From Rhizobium sp. (GTDB lineage: Bacteria; Pseudomonadota; Alphaproteobacteria; Rhizobiales; Rhizobiaceae), in NCBI GenBank assembly GCA_027533385.1, contig JAPZUE010000039.1:1-64000 (forward strand): DNA of 64,000 nt. Direction: 5' to 3'. The translations under genes and the position numbers were made by a program. This document shows positions 10,781-19,912 of the stretch, one piece after another; within the stretch, counting starts at the first letter, position 1; every line of letters starts with the position of its first letter. Under the pieces are notes generated by a model. It ran no database searches. It was not told the DNA's origin and worked only from the letters and a program-made list of their open reading frames with translations.

Positions 10781-10864
10781 TCAAAGCCGGTCAAGCGCGC
10801 GGGCATAAAGAGCGAGCACGAGAAGCGTGCCTGCGCCGAGCGCGATAAAGATGAGGTCGGACAT
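10781..10864 (-). CDS. 27-residue single-helix membrane peptide at the head of the kdp operon
   Basis: The ORF begins at ATG 10864, with AGGAG 9-13 bases upstream on the minus strand. It encodes MSDLIFIALGAGTLL followed by VLALYARALDRL: one hydrophobic helix with an Asp near the N-terminus and a basic C-terminal end. It precedes kdpF by 11 bases and shares its orientation. It is not KdpF, which is separately present. From memory, short single-helix peptides of this general look occur before kdpF in other bacteria, but I cannot verify that here. An accessory role in the Kdp complex is inference. A longer in-frame extension upstream (start 11023) has no ribosome site and is not favoured. Confidence 0.72.
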   Translation of the reverse strand: MSDLIFIALGAGTLLVLALYARALDRL

Positions 10865-11053
10865 GTCCGGGTCTCCTGTTGATACAGAAGAAGGATTAAG
10901 TCCGCTTCGGGTCAGGCTTCGATTGGGAAGAGCAAGGATGGGAGTAAAGAAAAGATAAGGATGCAGGCCGACGGCTTTCCTGGGCGCAGGGGACAGTGAT
11001 GGCCAGAGCCCCTTGATCTCCATCGGGCATAGCGTTTACCCCCGGGTGGACTT
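10865..11053 (-). promoter_or_regulatory. Presumed kdp operon promoter and leader region
   Basis: This non-coding stretch precedes the whole kdp operon and must hold the KdpE-responsive promoter. It contains an A-rich patch (AAAGAAAAGATAAGGATG, 10946-10963 on the plus strand). I cannot assign -35/-10 boxes or a KdpE site with confidence. Confidence 0.4.
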
Positions 11054-11074
11054 GCAGCCGCGAGGCGCGGCTGC
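11054..11074. repeat. Perfect 9-bp-stem hairpin downstream of the GMC oxidoreductase
   Basis: GCAGCCGCG and CGCGGCTGC form a perfect 9-bp stem around a 3-base loop AGG. It lies 17 bases past the stop of the leftward GMC gene, a natural place for a transcript end. No T-tract follows on either strand, so it may be an mRNA 3'-end stabiliser or a Rho-assisted stop rather than an intrinsic terminator. Confidence 0.5.
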
Positions 11075-11090
11075 CGAATGACGACAAACG

Positions 11091-12713
11091 TCAAAGATCC
11101 CTTCGCGCCTGCCGGATCAGGTCTGCTGCTTTTTCGGCAATCATGACCACCGGGGATGCCGTGTTGCCGGAGACGATGCGCGGCATGATCGAGGCGTCGA
11201 CCACGCGCAGGCCCTGGATGCCGGTCACGCGCAACGCGGGATCGACCACGGCATCAGGGTCCGGACCCATGCGGCAGGTGCCGACGGGGTGAAAGATCGT
11301 GGTGGCGATGTCGCCGGCCTTTTGCAGCAGGGCTTCGTCGTCCTGGAACTCACAGCCAGGCAGGATCTCCTCGGGTTGGAAGGGGCGAAGGGCGGCGGCC
11401 GACATCACCTGTCTTGCCTGGCGGATGGCGGCGATCGCGACGGAACGATCATGGTCGGTCGAGAGGTAATTCGGGCGGATCTCCGGCTGCAGGACCGGAT
11501 CAGCCGACGTTATGTGGCAGGTGCCGGCGCTGGTCGGGCGCAACTGGCAGACCGAGACGGTGATCGCCGGGAACGGGTGCAGCGGGTCACCGAGCTTGTC
11601 GGTGGAGAGCGGCTGGATGTGATATTCGATGTCGGGCCGGTCCTCGTCCGGGCCTGACCGGGTGAACATGCCGAACTGGCTGGGTGCCATCGACATTGGG
11701 CCGGAGCGGAAAAGGGCGTATTCGGCGGCGATCTTCATCTTGCCGCGCCAGGAATTGGCCAGCTGGTTCAGCGTCACCGTGTTCTTCACCTTGAAGACGG
11801 TGCGGATCTGCAGATGATCCTGCAGGTTCGCGCCAATGGCCGGTTTTGCCATGGTAACATCGATGCCGAGCGACCAGAGACGAGCGGGATCGCCAATGCC
11901 GGAGAGTTCCAGGAGCTTCGGCGAGTTGATGGCGCCGGCAGCGAGGATCACTTCGCCTGACGCCTTTGCGGAGAAAGCGCCTCCCGGCGTGCGATAGTGG
12001 ACGCCGGTCACGCGTTTGCCGTCAAAGGTGAGGCGTTCGACAAGGGCATGCTGGACCAGGCGCAGGTTGGGGCGTTTCAGGGCGGGCCTCAGAAAGCCCC
12101 GGGCCGTGTTCCAGCGGACGCCCTTGTGCTGGTTGACATCGAAGAAGCCGGATCCTTCATTGTTGCCGTCGTTGAAGTCGGCGCGCGGTTCGATGCCGAA
12201 TTCGCGGGCACCTTCCTGGACGGCTTCGAGGATGTCCCATTTCAGGCGCTGGCGGCTGACCTTCCAGGGGCCGCCCTTTGCATGCATGTCTCCTGACGGC
12301 CCGTGATAGTCCTCGGATTTGCGGCAATAGGGCAGCACATCCGACCAGCCCCAGCCGGGATTGCCGAGGTCGCGCCAGCCGTCGTAGTCGGCTGCCTGGC
12401 CGCGCATGTAGATCATGCCGTTGACCGAGGTGCAGCCGCCGAGCACCTTGCCGCGCGGATAGGCGAGGCTGCGGCCGTTGAGACCGGGTTCGGATGCGGT
12501 GCGCATCATCCAGTCGGTGCGCGGGTTGCCGATGCAGTAGAGATAGCCGACAGGGATCTGCACCCAGTGATAGCGGTCGGAGCCTCCGGCCTCCAGGAGC
12601 AGCACGCGGATCGTCGGATCCTCCGTCAGGCGGGCGGCGAGCACGCAGCCTGCCGTCCCTGCCCCAACGATGACATAGTCATAGTCGCCATCGAGCCGTG
12701 TCGTGTCCGGCAT
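11091..12713 (-). CDS. GMC family FAD-dependent oxidoreductase (choline/alcohol dehydrogenase-like)
   Basis: A 540-residue protein beginning with the FAD-binding Rossmann motif VIVGAGTAGCVLAARL. The second GMC signature (GVILAAGAINSPKLL region) is present, and the C-terminal segment [18 protein letters not shown] supplies the active-site His, with GNTASP supplying the partner residue. The start ATG 12713 has AAAGGACA upstream. GMC enzymes oxidise alcohols or sugars, passing electrons to oxygen or a carrier. It is the last gene, 60 bases downstream of the FGGY kinase and co-directional with locus 1, so it may be part of that operon. The substrate is unknown; a general choline-dehydrogenase label would be over-specific. 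Confidence 0.9.
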   Translation of the reverse strand: MPDTTRLDGDYDYVIVGAGTAGCVLAARLTEDPTIRVLLLEAGGSDRYHWVQIPVGYLYCIGNPRTDWMMRTASEPGLNGRSLAYPRGKVLGGCTSVNGMIYMRGQAADYDGWRDLGNPGWGWSDVLPYCRKSEDYHGPSGDMHAKGGPWKVSRQRLKWDILEAVQEGAREFGIEPRADFNDGNNEGSGFFDVNQHKGVRWNTARGFLRPALKRPNLRLVQHALVERLTFDGKRVTGVHYRTPGGAFSAKASGEVILAAGAINSPKLLELSGIGDPARLWSLGIDVTMAKPAIGANLQDHLQIRTVFKVKNTVTLNQLANSWRGKMKIAAEYALFRSGPMSMAPSQFGMFTRSGPDEDRPDIEYHIQPLSTDKLGDPLHPFPAITVSVCQLRPTSAGTCHITSADPVLQPEIRPNYLSTDHDRSVAIAAIRQARQVMSAAALRPFQPEEILPGCEFQDDEALLQKAGDIATTIFHPVGTCRMGPDPDAVVDPALRVTGIQGLRVVDASIMPRIVSGNTASPVVMIAEKAADLIRQARRDL

Positions 12714-12772
12714 GGTCTGTCCTTTCGTTGGCGATCAGGATCGCCTCTGTTCGTCTGTCGTCTTGGGCCGAC

Positions 12773-14272
12773 CTAGGACTTCAGGCGGAGCGCGCTCCAG
12801 AAGTCCCGCATCTGGTCGGTCAGGGCGGTGTAGAGCCCGTATCGCCTGCGAAAATGCTCCGTCCACCCGGTATTCGGCTGGAAGTCTCTGGCAGAGCGGG
12901 TCATGGCCGCCACGGCCTCTTCGTAGGAGGCGTACAGGCCGATCGCGACCGTGGCGCCGATCGCCGCCCCCAGAGCACCCGTCTCGCGGGCCTCTGCCAC
13001 GGTGAGCGGGATCTCCAGGATGTCGGCCATCATCTGCGGCCAATGGGGGCTGCGCGAGCCGCCGCCGGACATCACCGCGCGGTCGACGGCAAGCCCGGCA
13101 TGGCGCAGCACTTCGATATGCCGTCGATGCTCGAAGCAGACGCCTTCGAAAAGCGCCCGGATCATATGGCCTTCGCCATGCCAACCGGCGAGACCGTAGA
13201 AACCGCCGCGAAACTCGGCGCCAAGGCGTGAGCCGAAGATGAAGGGATGGAAGAACGGGTCGTCGGCGCGGGCTACGACCTTGCCAACCTCTTCGTTGCA
13301 GCGATCGAAGGCCTCGCCGCCATGGTCACCGCGCATGCGATGCACATACCATTCGAGATTGGCGGCGGAGGTCGCGCTCGACTCGATGTTCACATAGCGA
13401 TCCTTGCCGAAGGTCGTCACCATGAAGACGTCGGGGCTGATGACGGGCTCATCGGCAAAGACCTGGTTGATGCTCCAGGTCCCTGCGATGAGCGAGGCTT
13501 CACCGGCATGGATGACGCCTGACCCCATGGCGCTGGAGACCACGTCGAAGTAGCCACCGATCACAGGCGTGCCTTGCGCCAGACCCGTTGCCTTGGCCGC
13601 CGCTGCGGTGACCCGACCGACAATGTCTGCGGACTGGACGCGTTCGGGGAAGAAGGCCAAGGCATCCTCGAGGTGGTAGAGGCCAAGCAAAGCCGCATCG
13701 AGTTCGCCCTCCGGCATGGCGAGGAGCCCGGCGCCGCTCAAGTCGGAAATATCGTTGGCGAGGCGATCGGTCAGGCGGAAGTTGATGAAATCCTTGCAGA
13801 ACAGGACGGTGCCGATCTTGGCGTAGGTCTCCGGCGCGTGGCGCTTGATCCAGGCGAGAAGGCTCGGGGTCTGAGATGGCCAGGGGCGCTGCAGACAGCG
13901 CGCCTGCAATGCGTCTCCATTCTCACGGTCGAGCTCTGCCGCGATATCGGCTGCCCGGCTGTCCAGCGACTGGATGCCCTTCAGCGGCTGGAAGGCCCGA
14001 TCGAGCAGATAGAGGCCATTGCCATGGCCGGCACATCCGAGCCCAAGGATCCGTGTCGGATCGACACCGGAGCTGGCGATGACCTCGCGGATCGCCGCGC
14101 AGCCGTTTTCCCAGAGTTCGGAGAGATCACGCTCGACATGGCCGGGTTCCGGAAAGCTCGACTGGCCGTCGATGGCGCAGTGGGCGATCTGATGGCCTTG
14201 CGTGTCGAAAAGCACGGCCTTGATAACCGTGTTTCCGACATCGACGCCCAAAATGTAGTTCTTCTCAGCCAC
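12773..14272 (-). CDS. FGGY carbohydrate kinase, LyxK/EryA-like
   Basis: 499 residues. The N-terminal ATPase fold begins YILGVDVGNTVIKAVLFDTQG, and the C-terminal lobe has MSGGGSRSPHWPQMMAD and GALGAAIGA. The order GHGNGLYLLD, VIGGYFDVVSSAMGSG and AGTWSINQVF, then SATSAANLEWYV, resembles L-xylulose/3-keto-L-gulonate kinase (LyxK) and erythritol kinase (EryA) more than xylulokinase or glycerol kinase. The start is GTG at 14272 and overlaps the aldolase stop by 3 bases within an 8-base overlap, suggesting coupling. It would phosphorylate the imported polyol or ketose of this locus. The substrate is undetermined. Confidence 0.9.
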   Translation of the reverse strand: MAEKNYILGVDVGNTVIKAVLFDTQGHQIAHCAIDGQSSFPEPGHVERDLSELWENGCAAIREVIASSGVDPTRILGLGCAGHGNGLYLLDRAFQPLKGIQSLDSRAADIAAELDRENGDALQARCLQRPWPSQTPSLLAWIKRHAPETYAKIGTVLFCKDFINFRLTDRLANDISDLSGAGLLAMPEGELDAALLGLYHLEDALAFFPERVQSADIVGRVTAAAAKATGLAQGTPVIGGYFDVVSSAMGSGVIHAGEASLIAGTWSINQVFADEPVISPDVFMVTTFGKDRYVNIESSATSAANLEWYVHRMRGDHGGEAFDRCNEEVGKVVARADDPFFHPFIFGSRLGAEFRGGFYGLAGWHGEGHMIRALFEGVCFEHRRHIEVLRHAGLAVDRAVMSGGGSRSPHWPQMMADILEIPLTVAEARETGALGAAIGATVAIGLYASYEEAVAAMTRSARDFQPNTGWTEHFRRRYGLYTALTDQMRDFWSALRLKS

Positions 14273-15110
14273 GGTTATAGATATCCCATGCTTGTTCGCC
14301 GCTGGCGCGCTGGTGGATGATCGCCATCAGCGCCTTCACGACAGCCTTTGGATTGTCATGCTGATAGATGTTGCGTCCATAGACCATCCCGTTTGCGCCT
14401 TGAGCCATCAGGGCCGCTGATTTGGCGAGCACGACGCGCAGATCTTCGCGCCCACCGCCACGAACGAGAACGGGGCAGCGGGCAGCTTCCACGACCTTGT
14501 GAAAGTCCTCGGGATCGCTGGTCGGATCGGCCTTGATGATATCGGCGCCCATTTCGGAGGCCAAACGGACCAGCGTGACGATCTTCTCGGCGTCGCCATC
14601 CACCTGATAGCCGCCCCTGATATCGTTGGGCAGCATCACCAAGGGCTCGATCATCAACGGCATGCCATGACGGTGGCAATCGGCGCGCACGCGGGAAATG
14701 TTTTCGACGCATTGGCGGAAGAGTTCCGGCTCGTCCGGCAGCATAAACAGATTGACGACGACACAAGCCGCATCCATCTCCAGCGCGCCGATGATCGGTT
14801 CGTCATGGTTTTGCAGTTGCGACCACATGCTGCGGTGGCGCGTGGAATTGTAGGGGTTGCCCATGTCGATGCGCATGACGAGCGCCGGCTTGTCGCGCTC
14901 GGGTCTTGCCTGCAGCAGATCGGCCTGGCCATAGGCCATCTGGATGGCATCGGGGCCTGCTTCGACGAGCTTGTCGACCACGCCTGCCATGTCCTCCAGG
15001 CCGATCAGGAAGCTCGGTTCGTTGCAGACACCGTGATCGATGGCGACGTCGAGGCAGCCGCCCTGGCGAAACAGCCTGTTCATTCGTGCCTTCTTTGAAA
15101 TTCGCATCAT
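14265..15110 (-). CDS. DeoC/LsrF-type class I aldolase family protein
   Basis: 281 residues from ATG 15110, which overlaps the GlpD-type stop as ATGA and has AAGGA upstream; an earlier in-frame ATG at 15134 is less likely. The fold markers are those of the FbaB/LsrF group: LDVAIDHGVCNEPSF near residue 25, MLPNDIRGGYQ, the segment GADIIKADPTSDPEDF with the Schiff-base Lys candidate, and CPVLVRGGGREDLRV near the phosphate site. LsrF acts on phospho-AI-2, while FbaB relatives cleave fructose bisphosphate. Here, next to a sugar kinase and a phosphate-polyol dehydrogenase, cleavage or acyl transfer on a ketose phosphate is the best inference. Confidence 0.85.
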   Translation of the reverse strand: MMRISKKARMNRLFRQGGCLDVAIDHGVCNEPSFLIGLEDMAGVVDKLVEAGPDAIQMAYGQADLLQARPERDKPALVMRIDMGNPYNSTRHRSMWSQLQNHDEPIIGALEMDAACVVVNLFMLPDEPELFRQCVENISRVRADCHRHGMPLMIEPLVMLPNDIRGGYQVDGDAEKIVTLVRLASEMGADIIKADPTSDPEDFHKVVEAARCPVLVRGGGREDLRVVLAKSAALMAQGANGMVYGRNIYQHDNPKAVVKALMAIIHQRASGEQAWDIYNRG

Positions 15111-16834
15111 GACGCCTTGTCCTTTTCCTTGCATCTGTCCTGAAGCATTGCGACCGAGACCCCGTAATAGGTCCCCAGTTCATCGATGAGTTGCCGCCGC
15201 TCCGCCAACATCTGCTCGCCCGACCAGGCGAGCTCGCGGGCCATGACGGTCAGCAGGGTGTCGAGAATTTCGAGATCGATCTGGCCGGTGATCGCAAGGC
15301 TCGTGCGGCGGAGCACGATGTCGGCCAGGTGGTGAACGTCTTCGCCTCTCATGAGCCAGAGGATTTCGGCGAGCGTCATCACAGTTGTGGAGGACAAGGG
15401 AACGTCATCCGGGTGTCCGTCGCAGAAGGCCATCACATCGAAGGCCCTTGATCCATAGGTGGATGCCAGGTGATCGGCACGGGCCTTTCCGATCGGAAAC
15501 TCGCGGGAGAGCAGCGCCGACAACCGCTCGCCATCGGCCGGATAGTTCCTGCCGCCACCGATGGGACGGTCGGCGGTCGTCGCGATGCGGGGACGGCCGA
15601 GGAAGGCGAGCACCTCGTCGGTCACTTGTTCGCCGAAGGCGCGGAAGGTCGTCCACTTGCCGCCCACCATGCAGAGCTGGGGCGGATCGCTCTCGACCCG
15701 GTGAATGACATGGCTGCGCGAGATCTTGCCCGTGAATTCCGCATCGCTGCGCGGCAGCGGACGGATGCCGCTGAAGCTGAAGACGATATCCGAGGCAGCG
15801 ATGGCGAGATCCGGAAAGACGGTGCGGATGGCAGCGAGAATGTAGTCGCGCTCCTCCGGCTCGCAGCGCGTCCGGCCCGGCTTGTCAACCTTGATATCCG
15901 TCGATCCGGCCAGCACGCGGCCGAGATAGGGGAAGAGGATGCAGACACGATTGTCAGTGTTCTCGAAGAAAATCATGTGGCCGTTCAGGGCCCGATAAAG
16001 GGTGTCATTCGCGAGGATGAGATGTGAACCCTTGGTGCCGGTCACCGTCTTCTCGGCTGGTGCTGCGCCGTCGCTGAGCGCTGTGATCGTCTGATCGATC
16101 CAGGCGCCTGTGGCATTGACGATCATGCGAGGACGAACGACGATGAGTTCGTTCGAGCCCTCCGCCGAAAGCTGATAGCTGTCGCCGATCCGCAAGAGTT
16201 TCGCATAGTTCAGGGCCATCGCCTGGGGCGCGTCGCGGCGTGTGTCGAGAACGAGTTCGAGCGCGAGGCGCTCTGGCTGGCTAATCCAGGCATCGTAATA
16301 GGTCGCGGAATAGCGGACTTGAGGCGTTAAGGCCGGCCAGAGGGCCCGGGTACTACGGGCATTGCGGAACTGGTGGCGCGGGAGAAGCCGGTTCTTGCGG
16401 GTGACAAAATCATAGAGCGAGAGGCCCGCCTTGATCGCGAGCGCCCCACGGCTCTGCGGTTTGCCGGCTGAGCCGAGGAAGGTGGCAGCGGCATTGAAAA
16501 GACCGCTGAAGATCGAGTGGATCGGGATCGTCGTCGGGAGAGGGTGGACCATGTGGGGTGCGAGCCGCAGCAGGGCGTCACGTTCAGCCAAGGATTCCCG
16601 GACGAGATTGAATTCGCCATTTTCGAGATAACGCAGGCCGCCATGGATCATGCGTGAGGGAGCGGCACTGCAGCCGGATGCGAAGTCGTCCCGCTCCACC
16701 AGAAGCACGCGCAATCCCTGGAGCGCCAGATCGCGATAGGCGGCGATGCCATTGATGCCGCCGCCGACCACGACGGCATCGAAATCGCCGTCCTGTCGGA
16801 TTCGCCTGAGCGCGTCCTCGCGGAATGTGGACAT
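15107..16834 (-). CDS. GlpD/EryB-type FAD-dependent phosphate-polyol dehydrogenase
   Basis: 575 residues from ATG 16834 (MSTFRED); a TTG 30 bases upstream is an alternative and neither start has a strong ribosome site. The FAD motif VVVGGGINGIAAYRDLA is followed by the GlpD signature ASGCSAAPSRMIHGGLRYLE (20 residues seen at about 45-65). The DAO fold and the C-terminal helical domain are present (GGGRNYPADGERL). GlpD itself oxidises glycerol-3-phosphate to DHAP at the membrane using quinone; EryB is a paralogue acting on an erythritol phosphate. Given the kinase and aldolase neighbours I favour a polyol-phosphate substrate other than glycerol phosphate. Stop and next start overlap, showing tight operon structure. 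Confidence 0.88.
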   Translation of the reverse strand: MSTFREDALRRIRQDGDFDAVVVGGGINGIAAYRDLALQGLRVLLVERDDFASGCSAAPSRMIHGGLRYLENGEFNLVRESLAERDALLRLAPHMVHPLPTTIPIHSIFSGLFNAAATFLGSAGKPQSRGALAIKAGLSLYDFVTRKNRLLPRHQFRNARSTRALWPALTPQVRYSATYYDAWISQPERLALELVLDTRRDAPQAMALNYAKLLRIGDSYQLSAEGSNELIVVRPRMIVNATGAWIDQTITALSDGAAPAEKTVTGTKGSHLILANDTLYRALNGHMIFFENTDNRVCILFPYLGRVLAGSTDIKVDKPGRTRCEPEERDYILAAIRTVFPDLAIAASDIVFSFSGIRPLPRSDAEFTGKISRSHVIHRVESDPPQLCMVGGKWTTFRAFGEQVTDEVLAFLGRPRIATTADRPIGGGRNYPADGERLSALLSREFPIGKARADHLASTYGSRAFDVMAFCDGHPDDVPLSSTTVMTLAEILWLMRGEDVHHLADIVLRRTSLAITGQIDLEILDTLLTVMARELAWSGEQMLAERRQLIDELGTYYGVSVAMLQDRCKEKDKAS

Positions 16835-16895
16835 GGAAGTACCGTTCGCTGGTTTTGAGGCCAACGTCCCAATTCTCTGTTGTGGTCTGTGGTGG

Positions 16896-17894
16896 TTACC
16901 GGTCGAGTTCGACCAGATAGTCTCTTATGCCGGACGTGATGGTCGACAGTTCGTGTTCGGTCAGGCGCAATCGTGCGGCACCGGCATTCTCGATCGCCTG
17001 GGTGGGGTCGCGCGCACCGCAGAGCGAGAAGGTGATGCCCGGCTGGGCGAGCGTCCAGGCGATGACCACCTGGGCGACCGATGCCTTGTGCTGGTCTGCG
17101 ATCGGGCGGATCACGTCCATCAGTCGAGCGACCTTTTCCCGATTGCTGAAACTGAAGCGCGGATTGCCATGCCGCTGGTCATCATCCGCAAAGACGCGGT
17201 CGGGACCGATCTTGCCCGAGAGCAGGCCGAGCGCCAGCGACGAATAGCTGAGAATGGAAACCCCGTTGTCGATGCATGTGGGTACGAAGCTCGTCTCTAT
17301 GTCGCGCTTCACCATGGAGTATTCCTCCTGGATCGCATCGAGCGCACCCGTCGCGAGATAGGCGGCGAAATCCGCTTCAGACACATTGCTTGCGCCGATC
17401 GAACGGATCTTGCCCTCCTCCTTCAGGCGAAGCAGTTCCCCAACCGTCTCGGCAATCGGCGTCGTCGCATCCTGCCAGTGGGTGACATAGTGGTCGATAT
17501 AGTCGGTACCCAGGCGGCGCAGGCTTTGTTCGACTTCGTAGCGAATGGACGACGGCCCCAAGTAGCGATGAACCGGCTTGCCAGCCTGCTCGAAGAAGTA
17601 AGTCCCCTCGCCCACATGCCAGACGAGACCGCATTTGGAAACGAGCACGACCTTGTCGCGCTGGCCTGCAATCGCCTTGCCAACAATGGTTTCGGCCAGC
17701 CCCATGCCATAGGCGGGTGCGGTATCGATGAGCGAGATGCCGGCATCCACCGAGGCCTTGATGGCGTCGATCGATTGTTTCTCGTCCGTGCCGCCCCACA
17801 TCCAGCCGCCGATCGCCCAGGTGCCGAGCCCGACCGCCGATGCCTGAATGCCGCTTCGGCCGATGGGCCTGTTGAGTATGCCTTGGTCCGTCAC
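16896..17894 (-). CDS. Aldo/keto reductase (IolS/AKR11-like)
   Basis: About 332 residues from GTG 17894, chosen because AAGGA lies 7 bases upstream; an ATG at 17912 would overlap the regulator's end but has no ribosome site. The catalytic tetrad can be placed: Asp and Tyr in DTAPAYGMGLAE, Lys in VVLVSKCGL and His in DHYVTHWQD. The C-terminal cofactor region reads FSLCGARDPTQAIENAGA. The family reduces aldehydes or oxidises sugars with NADPH/NADP. It sits 4 bases after the SorC gene and before the GlpD-type gene, so it likely acts on the same substrate or a by-product. Confidence 0.9.
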   Translation of the reverse strand: MTDQGILNRPIGRSGIQASAVGLGTWAIGGWMWGGTDEKQSIDAIKASVDAGISLIDTAPAYGMGLAETIVGKAIAGQRDKVVLVSKCGLVWHVGEGTYFFEQAGKPVHRYLGPSSIRYEVEQSLRRLGTDYIDHYVTHWQDATTPIAETVGELLRLKEEGKIRSIGASNVSEADFAAYLATGALDAIQEEYSMVKRDIETSFVPTCIDNGVSILSYSSLALGLLSGKIGPDRVFADDDQRHGNPRFSFSNREKVARLMDVIRPIADQHKASVAQVVIAWTLAQPGITFSLCGARDPTQAIENAGAARLRLTEHELSTITSGIRDYLVELDR

Positions 17895-17898
17895 CGGA

Positions 17899-18864
17899 TC
17901 ATCCTTCCCCATGTGTATCGAGTGCCCGGGCGATTTCTTCGTCCACCACGAGCGAGGTCAAAAACCGCCCGGCAAGGGTCGCTGCCACCGGGCCCGCCTT
18001 CAGGCTGCCTGCCGCCACGCCGATGATGGTCGGGCAATTGGCAAGGTCTGCGGGGTCGAGTGCCACGACCCGCGAATTGAGATCGATCTCGGCGAGCGAA
18101 CCATCCGCCTTGATCAGATGCGCCAGGAATTCCCCGGCAATGCCCGCGTCAACAAGCGCCTGGCCACCGCGTGCCGGATCCGGCAACAGGTCGTAATAGC
18201 CGGAGCCCGGCGCCTGGACGGAGCCGATGCCGACGAGGGCCACGGTCGCCTTGCGCGCGAGATCAAAGACCTCGCGGATCGAGGCGACATTCATCAGCAG
18301 GTCGCGCTGCCTATCGTCCTCGGCAAACAGCGGGGCATGGACGAGTTGGGCACTGCCACCGAGCTTGTCGGCCAGTTGCGTCGCCAGATGGTTGACGTCG
18401 GTATAGTGCTTGCCCTGCACGCCGCCGGTCAGCGGCACGACCCGGACATCGAAACGACGCTCGGCTTCCAGGTTTTCGACCACGGCACTCACCGCCTTGC
18501 CGCCGGTGATGGCGATGACATCGCCATCCCGAAGCGTTTCGAGGAGATGGTTGGCCGCAACACGTCCGACCATCTGCAGCGTCGTCTCGGGATTATCCGA
18601 TACGGTGGGCGTGACCACCGACTGCTTCAGGCCGAAGCGCTGGGTGACGTCGTTTTCCATGTCGACCAGCCGCTGATAAGGGCTGGAGATGCTGATCTTG
18701 ACCATGCCCGCCTTGCGGCCGGCGGCGATCATGCGGTTCACCTTCGTATGCGAGAGGTTGAGCTTCTCGGCGATCTCCGACTGCTTCACTCCCTCGATGA
18801 AATGCAGGACGAGGACCGAATACATCTGGCGCTGCTGATCGAATTCATCCCTGTTGTCCACCAT
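17899..18864 (-). CDS. SorC-family sugar-responsive transcriptional regulator (locus 1)
   Basis: 321 residues. The N-terminal helix-turn-helix lies at about residues 27-55 (QSEIAEKLNLSHTKVNRM), and the rest is the SorC sugar-phosphate-binding domain (VVPLTGGVQGKHYTDVNHLA; VALVGIGSVQAPGSGYYDLL; GVAAGSLKAGPVAATLAGRF). Members such as SorC, DeoR, LsrR and EryD respond to phosphorylated sugars. It is encoded inside the operon, between the permease and reductase genes, and probably controls the operon through the repeated motifs upstream of the binding-protein gene (22569-22601 and 22668-22677). Confidence 0.92.
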   Translation of the reverse strand: MVDNRDEFDQQRQMYSVLVLHFIEGVKQSEIAEKLNLSHTKVNRMIAAGRKAGMVKISISSPYQRLVDMENDVTQRFGLKQSVVTPTVSDNPETTLQMVGRVAANHLLETLRDGDVIAITGGKAVSAVVENLEAERRFDVRVVPLTGGVQGKHYTDVNHLATQLADKLGGSAQLVHAPLFAEDDRQRDLLMNVASIREVFDLARKATVALVGIGSVQAPGSGYYDLLPDPARGGQALVDAGIAGEFLAHLIKADGSLAEIDLNSRVVALDPADLANCPTIIGVAAGSLKAGPVAATLAGRFLTSLVVDEEIARALDTHGEG

Positions 18865-18896
18865 GACGCGTCGTCTCCTCGTTGCTTCCCGGCTGC

Positions 18897-19898
18897 TCAG
18901 CGGCGGCGCTTGACCAGGTAGTGGTCGAACAGCACGGCGGTGAGCAGAATGCTTCCCTTGATGATGTCCTGCCAGTAAACCGACACGTTGAGCAAGGATA
19001 GCGAGCTGGAAACCACCGAAAGCAGGACCGCGCCGAGGATCGCACCGAAGATGGTGCCGGCACCGCCCGAGAGGCTGGCGCCACCGATGACGGCTGCCGC
19101 GATCACGTTCAACTCCATGCCGACGCCGAAACTGGGCTGGGCGGAGCCGAAGCGGGCCATGTAGATGACGCCGGCCACGCCGCAGAGCGCAGAGCAGAGC
19201 GTGGTGGTGGCGAAGACCACGCGACCGACGCGGATGCCGGAATAGGCGGCCGCCTTGGGATTGCTACCGGTATAGAAGACCTTGCGGAAGGCCGTCGTCC
19301 GGCGCAGCAGGAAGTCGAAGGACACCACGACGACCACGAAGATGATGATGACGAGCGGGATGCCGTAGACCGCGCCCTGGCCGATGAACTTGAACTCCGG
19401 CGGCAGGGAGAAGAGCCCGAGCGGTCGACCACCCGTCGCCAGCAGGCAGACGCCGCGGGCAATCACCATGACGCCGAGCGAAACGATGAAATGGTGCAGA
19501 CCAACCACCGTGGTCAGGAAGCCCATGAACATGCCGATGCAGGTGGTGACCGCGATCGCGAAGGCGGCGGCGGCCCAGGGGTCGATCCCATTCAGGAACA
19601 GCCAACCGGCAACCACCATGGCGAGCGCCGTGACCGAGCCGACCGACAGGTCGATGCCGCCCGAGATCAGGAGGATCGTCATGCCGACCACCACGATGCT
19701 CTCCACCGCAAAGGCCATGGCCATGGCGCGGAGGTTGTCAACCGTCAGGAAGTAGGGCGAGATGAAGGACATCACCGTAAACAGCGTCAGGATGATGACG
19801 ATCAGGCCCGTCTCGCGCGCCTTGATCGCGGGTGTCCACCATTGGACCCGGCGCTCGGTGGCCGAGCCTGCGTGGTGCCGTGTGTCGATCGTTGCCAT
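18897..19898 (-). CDS. RbsC-type sugar ABC transporter permease (locus 1)
   Basis: 333 residues from ATG 19898 (MATIDTRHH), with GGGAG about 8 bases upstream. An ATG at 19916 overlapping the ATPase stop as ATGA is an alternative and would add six residues. About eight to ten hydrophobic helices and the BPD_transp_2 landmarks are present: LLISGGIDLSVGSVTALAMV near residue 70 and ELNVIAAAVIGGASLSGGAGT near residue 270. It forms the inner-membrane channel of a CUT2 sugar importer with the ATPase and binding protein upstream. Confidence 0.94.
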   Translation of the reverse strand: MATIDTRHHAGSATERRVQWWTPAIKARETGLIVIILTLFTVMSFISPYFLTVDNLRAMAMAFAVESIVVVGMTILLISGGIDLSVGSVTALAMVVAGWLFLNGIDPWAAAAFAIAVTTCIGMFMGFLTTVVGLHHFIVSLGVMVIARGVCLLATGGRPLGLFSLPPEFKFIGQGAVYGIPLVIIIFVVVVVSFDFLLRRTTAFRKVFYTGSNPKAAAYSGIRVGRVVFATTTLCSALCGVAGVIYMARFGSAQPSFGVGMELNVIAAAVIGGASLSGGAGTIFGAILGAVLLSVVSSSLSLLNVSVYWQDIIKGSILLTAVLFDHYLVKRRR

Positions 19899-19912
19899 CT
19901 TGTCCCACTCCC

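Noticed and set aside
11054..11074. Strong hairpin considered as an intrinsic terminator
   Set aside because: No T-tract follows on either strand, so it is listed as a hairpin only.
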